Positions 18,022-30,551 of a DNA stretch of 64,000 nt are shown here, in pieces. Made by a program: the position numbers and the translations under genes. Below the pieces are notes generated by a model. That model saw nothing but the letters and a program-made list of their open reading frames with translations. It was not told the origin of the DNA and ran no database searches. The stretch spans positions 167,024 to 231,023 of the forward strand of contig KB300771.1 in the NCBI GenBank assembly GCA_000328365.1. Direction: 5' to 3'. The DNA comes from Capitella teleta (taxonomy: Eukaryota > Annelida > Polychaeta > Capitellidae). The first letter of the stretch is position 1. Each line of letters starts with the position of its first letter.

Positions 18022-18375
18022 NNNNNNNNNNNNNNNNNNNNNNNNNNNNNNNNNNNNNNNNNNNNNNNNNNNNNNNNNNNNNNNNNNNNNNNNNNNNNNN
18101 NNNNNNNNNNNNNNNNNNNNNNNNNNNNNNNNNNNNNNNNNNNNNNNNNNNNNNNNNNNNNNNNNNNNNNNNNNNNNNNNNNNNNNNNNNNNNNNNNNNN
18201 NNNNNNNNNNNNNNNNNNNNNNNNNNNNNNNNNNNNNNNNNNNNNNNNNNNNNNNNNNNNNNNNNNNNNNNNNNNNNNNNNNNNNNNNNNNNNNNNNNNN
18301 NNNNNNNNNNNNNNNNNNNNNNNNNNNNNNNNNNNNNNNNNNNNNNNNNNNNNNNNNNNNNNNNNNNNNNNNNNN
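18022..18375. other. Assembly gap (N run)
   Basis: 354 undetermined bases. Frames through it are meaningless. It separates the LINE fragment from a minisatellite, so the gap probably holds more of one or both. Confidence 0.99.
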
Positions 18376-18379
18376 ATTA

Positions 18380-18515
18380 TTATTTTGACCCCTCCGTGTG
18401 ACATTTTGACCCCTTCGTGTGACATTTTGACCCCTTCGTGTGACAGTTTGACCTCTATGTATGACATTTTGATCCCTCTGTGTGTCATTTTAACCTCTCT
18501 GCGTGACATTTTGAC
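18380..18515. repeat. 21-bp minisatellite, right part
   Basis: About six tandem units of a 21-bp motif, consensus TGTGACATTTTGACCCCTTCG, progressively diverged toward the right (CTATGTATGAC, CCCTCTGTGTGTC). Confidence 0.85.
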
Positions 18516-18519
18516 GTGA

Positions 18520-19186
18520 TGTGATCTCTACGTCAAGCTACTACTGACGACCCACAAAGACGCTGATGTCATTGGCGCCACTCGCGCCAGAGAAAATATT
18601 GTTTGGTGTCATTGCAATCGTAACAATGTAGTGTTGAGGACACGCATAAGACAGTCTAAGACACAGACATAAGACTTGTGGACATGTATTTCTAACTCGT
18701 GTCATTATCAGTTAGGCCAGCACTCCCCATAAAGGAGAGTGTGGGATAACTTGTGTGGATGATTGTCAATTTCAAGTACTACAAAGTGGATATTTGAGGC
18801 AACATTAAACAGTAACATTACTTCAATAATTCCATGCATTAGACAATAAACTGCATGACCGAACACAGGGTGACCGAATGTACCTTCATTTGTTTAATTA
18901 AATACTGGTTACTTAAAAACATTTTAATATTGTTTCGTAATGTTGTTCATAATGTTTGTGTTTTTATAGACATTGCGTTAATTTCCTTGAGTTTCTCGTT
19001 TTAAAATCAAAATTGTGCTGTGTATATCGTATAAGCAATCCGTGAATGTTCATTGGTAATTTTGCTTGCTAACTACTCACACCTCAATTGCAAATTGGAC
19101 CAATTTGCAATTGCTTGGGTTAGAAGGGAATGAGTAAACATGGAAGTAATGTTTGCTTTGCATTCTCTGAACACTCATGAAGACGT
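18520..19186. other. Intergenic, no gene seen
   Basis: No coding or RNA feature recognised between the minisatellite and the LINE 3' tail. Confidence 0.4.
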
Positions 19187-19624
19187 ACTCACTCACTCAC
19201 TCACCAGGGCGTCCTCAGCCGGACCCTAGCACGGATCTTCCAGTCCCCTCGGTTGTTCATGCATGATGCCAGCTCGCTTGATGTTTCTGCGTTGGCATCA
19301 CGTCTCATCACACCAACTTATGTCATCTTTGCCTCCCACGCTGTCGGTTTCCGTGCCCTGGCTCCCAGAGAATTAGCCTGCTTGTGGTTAATTTTGGATG
19401 GCGATAGCAGTGCCCAGCGAGTTCCATCCTTCTAGCTGCTACTTGTTGCTTGCTCTAGGAAGCTCATCATATAGCTCGTCGTTGGACATGTGTTGTCTCC
19501 AGCTGATATTAAGTACTGCTACTCACAAATTTTGTGTGTAGCAGCCATCTAAAGACTTTTGCATTTTTGCTTTTACTTTTGCTTTTGTCATGGTCCATGT
19601 TTCGCATCTGTTACACTATTAAAG

Positions 19625-19842
19625 AACATTTAATTAAAGCACGAATTACTCAACACTGTTGAACAAACTGAACATTTCATTAAAGCACGAATTACTCAAC
19701 ACTGTTGAACAAACTGAACATTTCATTAAAGCACGAATTACTCAACACTGTTGAACAAACTGAACATTTCATTAAAGCACGAATTACTCAACACTGTTGA
19801 ACAAACTGAACATTTCATTAAAGCACGAATTACTCAACACTT
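19625..19842. repeat. 46-bp minisatellite inside the LINE
   Basis: Almost five near-identical copies of a 46-bp unit beginning AACATTTCATTAAAGCACG and ending ACTGTTGAACAAACTG. It replaces the stretch of the LINE that should encode the VLLYG-type block, between the KIWKS and SLDGCYT motifs. Confidence 0.95.
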
Positions 19843-20082
19843 TGTAATATAAACGCATGCACTGAAATTAAAGATCAGTCTTCCTTCGATCCTTGTGTTC
19901 GTCAATACTTCAACAGCATCCATACAAGAGTATTAATTCAACCGTTGCCAAGAAGAGGCTTAGTTTGACCTGTCGGGGCATAATGGGACTTCCATATCTT
20001 TGTCATGTTGTTCAGTGCCCTTCAGGCTAGCGCTTTTCTTCTTCTAAAGTCTGCGTCAGTGGAATCCATCCAAGAGCCCAGG

Positions 20083-20729
20083 GGCCGATTCCCAAAAGAA
20101 ACTTAAGTGGTAAAACTAAGTTCGAGAGGAGTTAAGTTAACTAAAACGATTCCAGAAACAAACTTAAGTCCTCTAGACCCTGCAAAAATTAAGTGACCTC
20201 TCCACCTGACTTAAATCAAACTTAGTGAATTCAAGATGGCGCCGATCAGAAGACGCCGTATTAATGCTATGGTGTCAATACCAAGGAGCCTTCCAGACAG
20301 GAGCAATGCCCTGGAAGGCGTCATGAAAAAAATAAAAAATAAATAGAATGAAAAATAAAAATAATAGTAAAAGCGTTATGAAAAAAAAAAAACAAAAAAC
20401 GTTATGATTGTAAAGCGGGGAAAACGCGCACATATTGCATTATGATTAGGAATGAACAACGCTATACACTCGCATTTCGCGTTTGTGATACTTTCGTTTT
20501 CGATAAAGTTTTGGAGAAATCATTAACAGTTCATAAAAGTCATATTGTAAGGTACGTTTACCACCGATCAAATGTCTCGCCATGTCTTATACATTCCTTG
20601 GCAGATAGCCAAATCCGACTTAAGTTCAGCAAAAATGCGTTTGTGGAATCGACTTAACCTGAAAACTTAACTTAACGCCTTGAGGACTTAACTTAAGTCC
20701 CAAAGTTAAGTTTCTTTCTGGAATCGGCC
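20083..20729. mobile_element. MITE-like TIR element, copy B, inserted in the LINE
   Basis: A 647-bp element with GGCCGATTCC / GGAATCGGCC ends, flanked by CCAGG at 20078-20082 and 20730-20734. It is inverted relative to copy A and longer, with about 250 extra internal bases. Removing it together with one CCAGG restores the LINE reading FKYLG-SWMDS, so both boundaries and the 5-bp duplication are established internally. No open frame encodes a transposase. Confidence 0.88.
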
Positions 20730-20990
20730 CCAGGTACTTGAAGTCGTCAGCCTCCTTTAGCGTGTTTCCTGCGTTTGTTCTCAGAGGTTCATGACCTGAG
20801 ATGTTATAGGTCATAAACTTCTGTCTTCTTGTATTCAAATCCAGACCCACTTTGCCACATTTTGTCTCGACCCGAGAAAGCAGTTCCTGAGCCAGGTGAA
20901 TTTAGTTGCAGAGAGTAGCCAAATGTCGTCTGCGAGAGTTCAGGTCAGTGAGTGTTACCATGGTTACGGCTGGTGTTATCTTGGCTGATA

Positions 20991-22061
20991 GCCAACGTGC
21001 TGTAAACCCAGAAGGAGCCAGCTTTTCCTGCCCTAACCCGTGAGCTAACTCACCCACTCAGCACGATTCACGCGTGTAATAACCAATAACATCGTATGCA
21101 ACCAAAACCATAACGCACTATATTTAGCCATGCGCCATAAGCACCACTCTATAACACGCAATGTGCTCATTCATGAACTGCCTCATGATCACAGTGTGAC
21201 AGATTCAGCCCCAGCGATCCTCACTGCGTGGCTACTGGTTTTGAACTTCCTTTGAATCTCTGTGTTGCAACATAGGTGCTCTGCTTCCAGAATCGGTTAA
21301 CCCTACGACTAACGATAAAAATATTGGACCAATCCGTAGCGTATCCCAGCATCTACTCAGTCAATAATAGATTCTCGATTGAGCGTATGATGGTGACCAG
21401 AAAACACACATTAAACAGATCAAAGGTACGTGTACACGCACTGTTAACGATGACACATTTTATGTTATCCTGATATTGCGTTGAATGTTCAGATTCATCA
21501 CGTGTAATTGCTCATCGTGTGAAATCGAAACAACGTTATGATTTCTAGTTCATATCACATTGTGGCAAATCCCATAACAGACGAAATTGACAAAGGAAAA
21601 ATTATGACATCGTCACACTATCACCTTTGGGGGTCGTTACCCACAACATATTATTTTTAGGAGCTCGAAATCTTCGTTAATGCGGAGAAATGTCCAATCA
21701 CGAAATGATCATGTATAATTCAAGTCGCTTGTCATATAAGACATATTATTTTAGCATTTCAGTAAAAAAAAAAAATTGAGCCAAACCAATTTATCAAAGC
21801 AATGCGATAGGCGTTAGATCAGAATTTACTATTTCTACCCCACCCCTTCTAAAAATTAAAAAAAATAATAAAATAAAAATGTGTTTTGACTTGTTAAATT
21901 TGAAGTTTTATCCGTATTCTTACATTAATTCCTAAAATAATCTCCACATTATAGCTTTAAAATCAAGAGATCAGTCGAATAAATTTAACATTTAAAATAA
22001 TGAGCCTCATGGGCCATACAAGTCAATAATTGTTAATAATTATTATAATTTTATACATGCA
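20991..22061. other. Intergenic, no gene seen
   Basis: No gene or RNA recognised. Contains short A-rich tracts near 21.76 and 21.86 kb. Confidence 0.4.
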
Positions 22062-22135
22062 GTTACCTGTGTGACTCAGTGGTGGAACGTTGGACTTTTA
22101 ATCCAAGGGTAAGGGGTTCAATGCCCCTGGGGGAC
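22062..22135 (+). ncRNA. tRNA-Lys(UUU)-like sequence, probably a SINE head or tRNA pseudogene
   Basis: The anticodon arm is perfect: stem TTGGA/TCCAA around loop CTTTTAA, anticodon TTT. The T arm is also perfect: stem AGGGG/CCCCT around loop TTCAATG. A box-A-like TGACTCAGTGGTGG and a box-B-like GGTTCAATGCC are present. The D stem does not pair properly and the acceptor stem has an A-G mismatch, so it is not a good functional tRNA. A pol III promoter of this kind followed by unique sequence and then a LINE 3' end suggests a tRNA-derived SINE. Confidence 0.6.
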
Positions 22136-22489
22136 TACATACCATGCTATTATCTGGAATGCAGCCAAATTCACAATACTTTCTCATAGTGCAACCATGG
22201 CAACGCACAGGAAGGAGTTGAATTCAAAATAGTATCCTAATTTTCACACTTTTGCGTGGATTATATGTGTCACAAGAGACCCTAAAGCGCAGGTTTGTGC
22301 ATCATGTGAACCTGCTTCCAAAAAGGAACCCATTGACACCAAATTTGCCCAGATAAGAGACATTGAGTGAATCAGCAGCACCTTTCGGTTGCGCTGACCA
22401 ATGACTCCGTCGTTTACCGTGATTTACACCTTCATCGGGAATGCGGAGCTTCTTGTAAACTGGATTACTTATGTATTTTCTATCAATGG

Positions 22490-22725
22490 CTACCCAACAT
22501 TCGCCCATCAAGCACCCATCCTTTTGAACCGATTACCTTCCAACCTACAGTACCAGCAATCGCTTGATGCTTTTAAAACCCAACTTAAGACTTACTATTT
22601 TAACATTGTATTTTCTAGTATTTAATGATTTTCCTTTTTACCTCTGTTTGTACAGCGCATTTGAATGTTCTTTGATATTGCTGAAAATGCGTTTTAAATG
22701 TAATAAATGAAATGAAATGAAATAG
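22490..22725 (+). mobile_element. LINE 3' end (CR1/L2-like) with (AAATG)n tail
   Basis: Translates to HQAPILLNRLPSNLQYQQSL then DAFKTQLKTYYF, the usual last block of L2/CR1 RT proteins (W-LP--L+---SL--FK--LKT-LF). It is followed by a short 3' UTR with a TTTGTACAGCGC / GCTGAAAATGCG pairable motif and an ATGAAATGAAATGAAAT tail. This tail type is typical of target-primed reverse transcription. Confidence 0.8.
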
Positions 22726-22729
22726 ACTT

Positions 22730-23640
22730 CTTCGAATATGTTTGGCAGGAATTAGGCCACCGTGTTGAAATATATGGGCCAATATAGTAGAAATATTGCT
22801 TCCCAATTTTTAGTTTTAGTTCACATATGATTAATTGTTAAACGAAGGGAAAGAATCACCTCAAGTGTTATGTTTATCAGTACGCTTAGATTACTTCTTA
22901 CTTCCTAGGAATCATATCAACCGCATTTAAGTGAGAGATGATCGTGTAATTAATTTATTAAATTGATAAATTATTATTTATAATATACTGTGCTATGAAA
23001 CGCTTCATTCGGACTCATCAAGAAGTAATCATAAATGTTAAACATAAATGTTGCCACAATTGTACTTGCATGATGTCGATGGTATCGCCCGTTGAAGTAA
23101 GATAAAAGAATACACATAACAAGTCATGCTAACACATTCTTTATTTTGATCATTCACAAAGTTCCAAAATAATAATAACTTTGATGAATAATCAGCCGTC
23201 ATATTATGCAAGGATTTTGAATGTTTCAACTGAATCGGATAAAGGTGCTTGAATATAATACAGTACTTTTATAATTTTGTACTTTTCATGTGGCGCAAAA
23301 GCGATCACGCTTCTGCCACTATGTTATTTTTGCACCTTTTATGTTATGATTGAATAAAATTATTATTATATTATTATTAATTATTATTATTATTAATTAA
23401 TAATGAATATAATATATCTCATAAGAATAAATCACTTAGAGAGGAAAGTCATTCACACATCATACCAAAATTATACACATAACAAAAAGTAGAAAGCTCT
23501 ACGACATATATCTACAAAATATACTAAAAACAGTATGCTATACTGTCATTTTGAATCGACGACAATGCAGTCGGTCCCTGACATCCACGTATACTCACAC
23601 GCGGATGGTGTAACTGGAATTGAATGGAAACACTCCAGTG
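22730..23640. other. Intergenic; ATT-rich tail-like tract
   Basis: No gene. An (ATT)n/(TTA)n-like tract at about 23,355-23,412 could be the 3' tail of the minus-strand ORF1-bearing element at 23,656-24,306. Confidence 0.4.
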
Positions 23641-23655
23641 ATATAGGAACAATCA

Positions 23656-24306
23656 TCACTTGAAACCAGACGATTTATTGTTCACTTCGGGCGCCACCCA
23701 GTCATTAACACGCCTCCATTTGCCTTTGCTGTTAGGTGCATATTTCCAGATCTCTCCATTGTCACTTACGCTGTAGGAACACGTGACTTTGGCTTTTTTG
23801 GCTTCGCCATTGAGCTTCTTAGCGAGTTTGATTGCTTTCTTGAACTGCAACTGTTCCTCCTTGCTTCTGTTAGTTCTCACGCGGATGAAGGGGATGTCTG
23901 CATCCTGCTTTTTCATCTGAGTGTACTTGGATTTGAAAGCGTAGGCATCAAACTGTGATGGGAATGACACTTTCAGGAGACGTTTGCGATTGGCTAATTT
24001 GCGTCCAATCCGCTGTACTTTAATGGGTATGACGTCACAACCCATTTTGGTGCACAGATTAGTCATGAAATCTGCATCGTCACCAGTTTCCTCGATATTT
24101 CCAAGGATTAATTGGGATTGATCTTCTTGCGTGGATGGGCCATACTTCACAGGGTCTAACAATTTCAGTATTTTCAGCAATTCTTCCGACTCAGAATTCG
24201 TTTGTTTTGAAAGAGAATCCAATCGTTTCGAAAGAGAATCAAATCGTTCCAAAATATTATCCCATAGTTTCAAACAAGAATCCATTTTTTTCAAAAAAGA
24301 ATCCAT
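23656..24306 (-). CDS. LINE ORF1-like protein, intact 216-codon frame
   Basis: The first 50 residues form a heptad-rich amphipathic helix (MDSFLKKMDSCLKLW, then repeated ERFDSLSKRLDSLSKQ), a predicted coiled coil. Residues about 85-190 resemble the RRM/CTD part of LINE ORF1 proteins: CDVIPIKVQRIGRK, KRLLKVSFPSQFDAYAF, FIRVRTNRSKEEQLQFKKA. Such proteins are RNA-binding chaperones packaged with the retrotransposon RNA. No endonuclease/RT ORF2 follows in the 300 bases downstream before an ATT-rich tract. The frame has no stop, unlike every other LINE piece here. Either the copy is young and internally deleted or the gene has been retained; homology by recognition only. Confidence 0.6.
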   Translation of the reverse strand: MDSFLKKMDSCLKLWDNILERFDSLSKRLDSLSKQTNSESEELLKILKLLDPVKYGPSTQEDQSQLILGNIEETGDDADFMTNLCTKMGCDVIPIKVQRIGRKLANRKRLLKVSFPSQFDAYAFKSKYTQMKKQDADIPFIRVRTNRSKEEQLQFKKAIKLAKKLNGEAKKAKVTCSYSVSDNGEIWKYAPNSKGKWRRVNDWVAPEVNNKSSGFK

Positions 24307-24309
24307 TTC

Positions 24310-27300
24310 CTAAGTCGGTGGTTTTTGTAATTCCTGCGGTTGTGTTGAAGAAATATCGCTTAACATATAATATTTTATGACCTCCGTTGCGACTATTTAA
24401 CCAGGGGGGCGCCTTTTACTAACAGATCTTACACTTAATGTTACATCCAGGGAATGATGGTTTTGCTTAGAAAATGAGCTAGGGTTAATTGGATGATCCA
24501 GATGCGCCGAGTTCACCTCGTAGGTGATGAAATTGAACCTTCAAAGGAACGGAAACATGTACGTAGACTTCAGAAGGGAAACAGGAGCCACGTACGTGGA
24601 TAATTGAATTTCAGAAGGTTTTCGTGGGTGATCTCAAGGATTTGAGAAGTGCTCCAAGTCGTCATTGGCAACGCACGACGCTTCATTTGGAAGATCTGGT
24701 GAAACACATCAAAACGAATTGAATTAGACAGGCTTCGATTTGTGCTTTAGCTCCTCAGTGAGAAGTCAAAGTTCACAGGTCAAGCCATCAAAGGCAGAAT
24801 CAAAGGTCAAAGGGCAGAGATTTGACACCCTTTAATGATTCATAGGATTGTTATGACTCATTATAATGCATGTACCGTGCAATACATAAACTCCTATGAT
24901 TGGTGGTTGTACTTTTCTCATTTGCAGAGTTTAAATGCAAATAAGATAAAAAAAAAATACTCTCTTATTTCCCTGCCATTAAGAACAACTAAAAACATGC
25001 CGAAGATAAACTATAAAAAAATCCTGATATAAGCAAAAGATGATCCATTGTTTCTGCTGGGGTATAATTATAAATAAGGATAAAATAAATAGTCAGTAGA
25101 AAAGAATTATATAAGATTTATGTACTTCTCGGTCAAAATTTTATCTTAATGATTATTATCAAACTATTATTATAATAATCTCTATCCATGCCATTTGTCA
25201 CCTTGATTTTTGCGATACGCGTCTAACAGAGGCACAGAGCCAATTGCAATGCTTCGATCGGGAATGCATCGCCATCAGGACTCTCATCATTTTGACACTC
25301 ACTCCTCAACGATATCCGTTTTTTAGTTTTAGTTTTTTTTTTCCCCCTTCGCAATTGCGTGAAACGGGTATTGACCGAGGAAGAGCTAGGTCAGGCGGAG
25401 GTAAGATGACCAATTGGCGCCAGGACAAAGCCATCATGATTCCTGATCTCCGGGACCGATTCCTCCCTCCCACAACATTTTCAACCATCGAAATTGGGTT
25501 GCATTGTCGCGTGTTTAGTGCAGACACTGCTGCTTCCTGGTGCTGAGCTCACTGCTCCCATTCTGAGTTCCAATCTTGCCCCCCTCCACCCCGTCAGAGA
25601 CGCCGGTCAAAAGCATCGTAATAGCCGGCGCTGAAAGCGAGATTCTGCATTTAATCTAGAGCTTTATTCTTAAATTTGGTTGAAATCGTTTGGAAACGAA
25701 ATGGACATGCGATGCTTCCGACCGAGCCCAGCTGAGACGTCTTTGACGCATGTTGCTTAGCGTTTCACTTGATGCTCAGTATTATTATTTCAAGAAAGGG
25801 ATTTTCTGATTACGTAATTCGATTACTCAATACTTCGATGGCTCAATTTTGTCAGTGCCCAGATGTGCTGCTCTCGCCGTCACTGTTTTATGGGTTCACC
25901 TTTTCGTATGTATGTACAAGTACGTCATGCCTTAAGTATTTCATGAAAAAAAATTATAATAAATAAACAAATTCATACTTACAAATACAGTGATGATACA
26001 ATGTATGAAGAAGCTCTGGATTGGATTCACACGTGCATTGGTTACGTTCAAAAAGCCTAACAGAAAGAAGCTGAAGAAATCTCCACGAGTATCGGTCGAC
26101 GTAAAATCAACGAAAGGGGTGAAAACTTATAACCATTTCAACTTTGGAAAACCAGGCTGAACGTGCACTGATGTAAGAATATAAGAAAAGGAAAAATATA
26201 CCTTATATACGAGGAGCCTTTAAATTCGTGACGTCTGGTACTGTCATGCCGTGGAAACAAAAATAGAACAGCGTGCACTTGAAACAGTGCACTTGCAGCA
26301 TGTCTAAGTGAAAGGATAAATAAATCCCCAAGGAAATGGTCTGATACATTCAGATTTAAATGTAAATGTGCACACACAGCACAAACAGGTCTATTAATAC
26401 TCCTGTCCTGTTACTTTATATGTTTGAGATATGGTTAAGATGAGTGTGCACACAGGTGTTGCAGTGTGACTGGAAGTGAAGAAATGAGTGTTTCTATTGG
26501 TTGGATGAATTCATCGTACTTTATTACGATATTTAAAAAGATATTTGAAGTTGGTGGCGATACTTTCTTGTGGCGGCTCATTTAAGATGCGAATATGATG
26601 TGTCAGGGCTGATTGCAATATTGTTTCTGATCTAGTGTGGGTGTTCTCTCTGAATTATTTGCTTATAATTCCAAGTGCAGTTTTTCATTGGTCGGTGGTT
26701 CGGTCGACATAGTCGGGGTGAAGACTTCCGAACATAATACTCAAGTGGAAACAATATTATCCAGAGTATTTATACAATGTACAGTCGACGAGGTATAGTT
26801 TTGTCACTGGTTTATCCAAAGATACTCCATTATAGACCCTTATAGATCGGGTATCTTTGGTTTAATACCATCAACGAACTAAATTGCTAATTATTGTTGC
26901 GACGAATGTGTACATTAAACCTAACGATCAAAAAGTGAATTTACCTGAAGTTAGCACACATTATATCACAACGTAAAGATGCGAGACGGGATTTTATATC
27001 TGAATTAAGAATTACGTTTAGATAAGCATGGTCATGGTTGAGCGAACCTAGGATACTGAAACTGTGTTTAATTTCTTACTTCTTTGTCAGAGTTTGCGCA
27101 GGGAAATAAGCAAACATGAGAATGACAATGATCAGTATATGCCAAGAAGGAAGTTATTGCTAACTCATAAACAGCGTTTCCTGGATGATCTACAAACCAA
27201 GCTACCTTGCTAAGGCTAAATACGTGATACATGGCATAATCAATTCAGTGTTTCACTTAAGTATAGTTTATATAGTCTCTAGTGTATAGTACAGGTTGGT

Positions 27301-30300
27301 GTTTGCCAAACCAAATATTCTTAATGTGAAAGTTGACATGGGCAGTAAGCATGAATGAATATGGAACAGATAAACGTAAAACGAATTCTAAATACATGCA
27401 TATATATATGTGCATGCAGGCGATACATATATCTCCATACATTTCGCATTCGACCCAGGGGTTTCGGTGAAGAATTAAGCCCCCCCCCCCACCCACTCAT
27501 CTATAGCTATAGGTCACCATGGCTGGATTCACGGATGCTTAACATGACACGGAGATGCAAGCAAGGGCTTTGCATGGTTATTTATTACTCGCTGATGAAA
27601 CTTTTTAGTCTAGATTCGCTTGCAAATGATTCTTTTGATGAGGTGCTGCGCCCAACATTATTATCTCTAATTGCAATCGTGGTGAAGGATATCGATATCG
27701 CAGAACAAACAAGAATTGAGATTGACATGGGTATCACGGATGCAATGGACATGACGACCAACCACATTGGCATTGCAATTGTACATGATTACTAATTGAA
27801 CACACATGTATAGGGTGCGTTGCATATTGCAAGCATCAAGCACACCCACAGCGCTATTCACTCTCAACACTTATATAATAGTGATTGAATTCTTGATTGC
27901 AGCCACTAAACTACAGCTTGACCACACCAAAGAGATCGGCGGCGATGGACGATGATGAACTACAGCTCACTAGGATCGGTATTCTCATTCGCAAAAGAAA
28001 GTCAGCTTAAACCAAGCCATCGCATTGGATTTGCTGGACGATCAGCTGAGTAGCTACTGCAGCCCATGAGCAGAAGCTCAATCGGCGGCTACAATCGAGA
28101 TTTCGGACATTGAGCACATTACCTTCAATCTTAATTGTAGCAATTAATGTTGAAATCGATCAGCCTTCTGCTTAGAACAATATTTTACCTTCATATTACA
28201 AGCATTTGAATCTCTTCTCCATTAACACCCAGAGATGCACATTAATCATTTTGCATCAACAGTGGAACAGAAATCTAACTATTTACACACATAGAGAATC
28301 CTCTGCATGGGGTCGGCCATGACCCCAACTGCTGACCTTTATACAATCTCTTATCATTTCGAGGTGCGCGCTATGATCGCGAATGGCCCTTTCGTGAACA
28401 AGATCCAAGTTACTTGTTAATTGCTGCCATTTTCTTTTAATGCAATGAACATTTATTTATATTATTATTATTATCATTTATGAGAATCTTTTGGTGTTCA
28501 AGAGAGATTAAGATGATTGTAATACGAAAGTAAAGTATGAAGAGATCGAAGAGAGATGAGAAGTATTTCATCATGTTACGAAAACGCTCAAAATTTGCAC
28601 AAAATAATAATCAGTCAACCAAAGTGAACCTGTTCATATATTGTTCATATATTTTTTTTCGTATTTCAACTCGCATTATAGTATGATTTCCCCCCCCCCC
28701 CCGGAGATACTTTTATTTTATATTTCGTACGAATATGCGAGCAGCGAGTGGCTCAGCTTCTTTGCTGGCAGCGTAGGCTTACGAACATTTGTTCACAATG
28801 TCTACTAAAATGAAGAAGCTGGACACCGTCTCCATCTCTATGATCATAGTAGTAAAACTATTGCTTAGTAGATCGTCGCATGGATTTTTAAGTCCTTTAA
28901 CTAATCGTTTAACGTGATGCTTCCTGGACTTCCTCGGAGTACGTTATGACTTGCAATATTCATTCGCAATCATAACGCACTCTGCTAGTAGGTTAATCGA
29001 TGGTTCCTCTCAATTGACTTGCGCTCATTCGCATGGCATGAGATGAATAATTGAAATAAACACCGCTCGATCTGCCCAGAAATCGCCAGCCGTTGCTACG
29101 GTGACAGCCTTGCGTAATTCCCGCATTAACATCATGTGACTTAGGCTACATACAGAACAAGCACAAGTCACGAAATGAACGTCTCGATACTTCAGTTCAT
29201 TGAGTTCAGGTCGACTTAAGAGGAATTGTTTCCGTTTTGACATCGAGCAAAAGAACAATAACACTACGTCACTGTTTCTCGTGGTTTCAGAACTACAGCT
29301 GCTTTTTGGAGTAACGGGTCATCTTGGTACTTGAATACTCGACTGAATTGTGAGTCTTCCATGCGCTAGCTCTGTAACAGGTGAGAGTGTCCATTACGCA
29401 TTTGTGAATACTAGTTTACGTTGTGTGTGCTAGAATTATGACACTCATTCATAAGCATAATTTATACTGGAGGGCGTGAGGGATAAAACGCAGTTATAAA
29501 TTCCTTACACAGAATGGATTGTTTAAGGTGCAATCTGACGGTTCGTCGCCACTATACAGTACTGGCGGTTACGTTTATCTTCTGATAGAAGATTCTAGAA
29601 TCATACTTCTGCCTTGGGAGGAGGAGGCCCTTAGGGGAAATGACGTCATCCCTTGGGATATCGCGTGAGTCACAAGAGATCTCACTGTCTGCATTCGTGA
29701 CCATGACGTCTAGGAGATTGATTCGATCGTGTGTCGGTGTAAGAACAATCAAGCAGTTTTATGTTGAGCTCACAACGACCTTTAAATTGGGAGTGAGAGG
29801 AAGCTGCTATTAGAATAAAATAGATACTCACAGGCAGTCAAACTTTAACTCGATTTTATTTTTATTTTTCTATATTTCTATGTTGTCGACACATCGTCAA
29901 ATAATTCATCATCGACAGACACATGGGAGACTTCTGCAGACAGTCGGCGCTGAGTTCATCCACGTTAATCCCTCTTAACCCTGTGGAGTGTCCCGATTAA
30001 GAGCAGGAAATTCTCCCCTAGTCACACGCGGAATCCTCTTATAAATCTACGTGACTTCGCGTTGGCATATAACTGTATAAATCACACTTGTGATTGTACC
30101 AAAATACCAATAGAATGCTCAGTAAAACAACTTCCATTCAATAAGCATTCTAATACGTTGCAGCACCATTTCCTGCTCTCACCGCTAGAGTCACAAGGCA
30201 GGAGCGCATAATGCAGGCTATTTATAGTGGAGAGCTGAATACGGAGATAGCTCGATACGGAGCGAGGGCGGGAGGGGGTTGAGGGGAGGGGGCTGGAGAC

Positions 30301-30551
30301 GCCTGTGGATCAATGCTGGCTGCAGGGGCTGTGAGCAGGAGGCATGCTCATAATATTCTGAGCTCAGAGAAGCGACGGTCATGCTCAGCGCTTAAGCCAT
30401 AGAATGGATGTACACTAAGGTTCTACTGTGAATCGTGGATGGTCAAGTGTTGCTAGCCATCCAACAGTGGCTCGCCTCTTCTTCCTCATTTTGGTCATTT
30501 ACAACCGCCAAAATTTCCTTTTCAAGCTTCAAGGAGAACTTTGGGACTGGA
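24310..30551. other. Gene-poor region upstream of synapsin
   Basis: No gene recognised. Contains poly-C tracts (27,480-27,491; 28,690-28,702). The last 300 bases before synapsin are GC-richer, with GAGGGCGGGAGGGGG near 30,265, consistent with a TATA-less promoter. Short frames here show no family features. Confidence 0.4.

Larger units (their letters stand above)
19187..20990 (-). mobile_element. Degenerate LINE, RT domain to 3' tail, interrupted by a MITE
   Basis: Reading the minus strand from 20,990 downward gives, in LINE order: LTDLN with a shifted ADDIW (RT catalytic block), QELLSRVETKCGKVGLDLN, QKFMTYNISGHEPLRTN, then DDFKYLG up to 20,735. The MITE at 20083-20729 follows, then SWMDSTDADFRRRKALA and ALNNMTKIWKSHYA. 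After a minisatellite come SLDGCYTQNL, ISWRQHMSNDELYDELPRAS and, near the end, ELASCMNNRGDWKIRARVRLR. A (TGAG)n tail at 19187-19204 (minus strand) closes the element. Stops and frameshifts throughout show it is dead. Conserved blocks such as FKYLGSW and SNDELYDELPR make the non-LTR assignment secure; the clade is not certain. Confidence 0.85.

Noticed and set aside
17871-18519. Three long frames containing X residues
   Set aside because: They cross the N gap and have no biological meaning.
30435-30551. 39-codon in-frame extension upstream of synapsin
   Set aside because: It begins with GTG and shows no synapsin similarity; [10 protein letters not shown] at 30552 is the domain A start.
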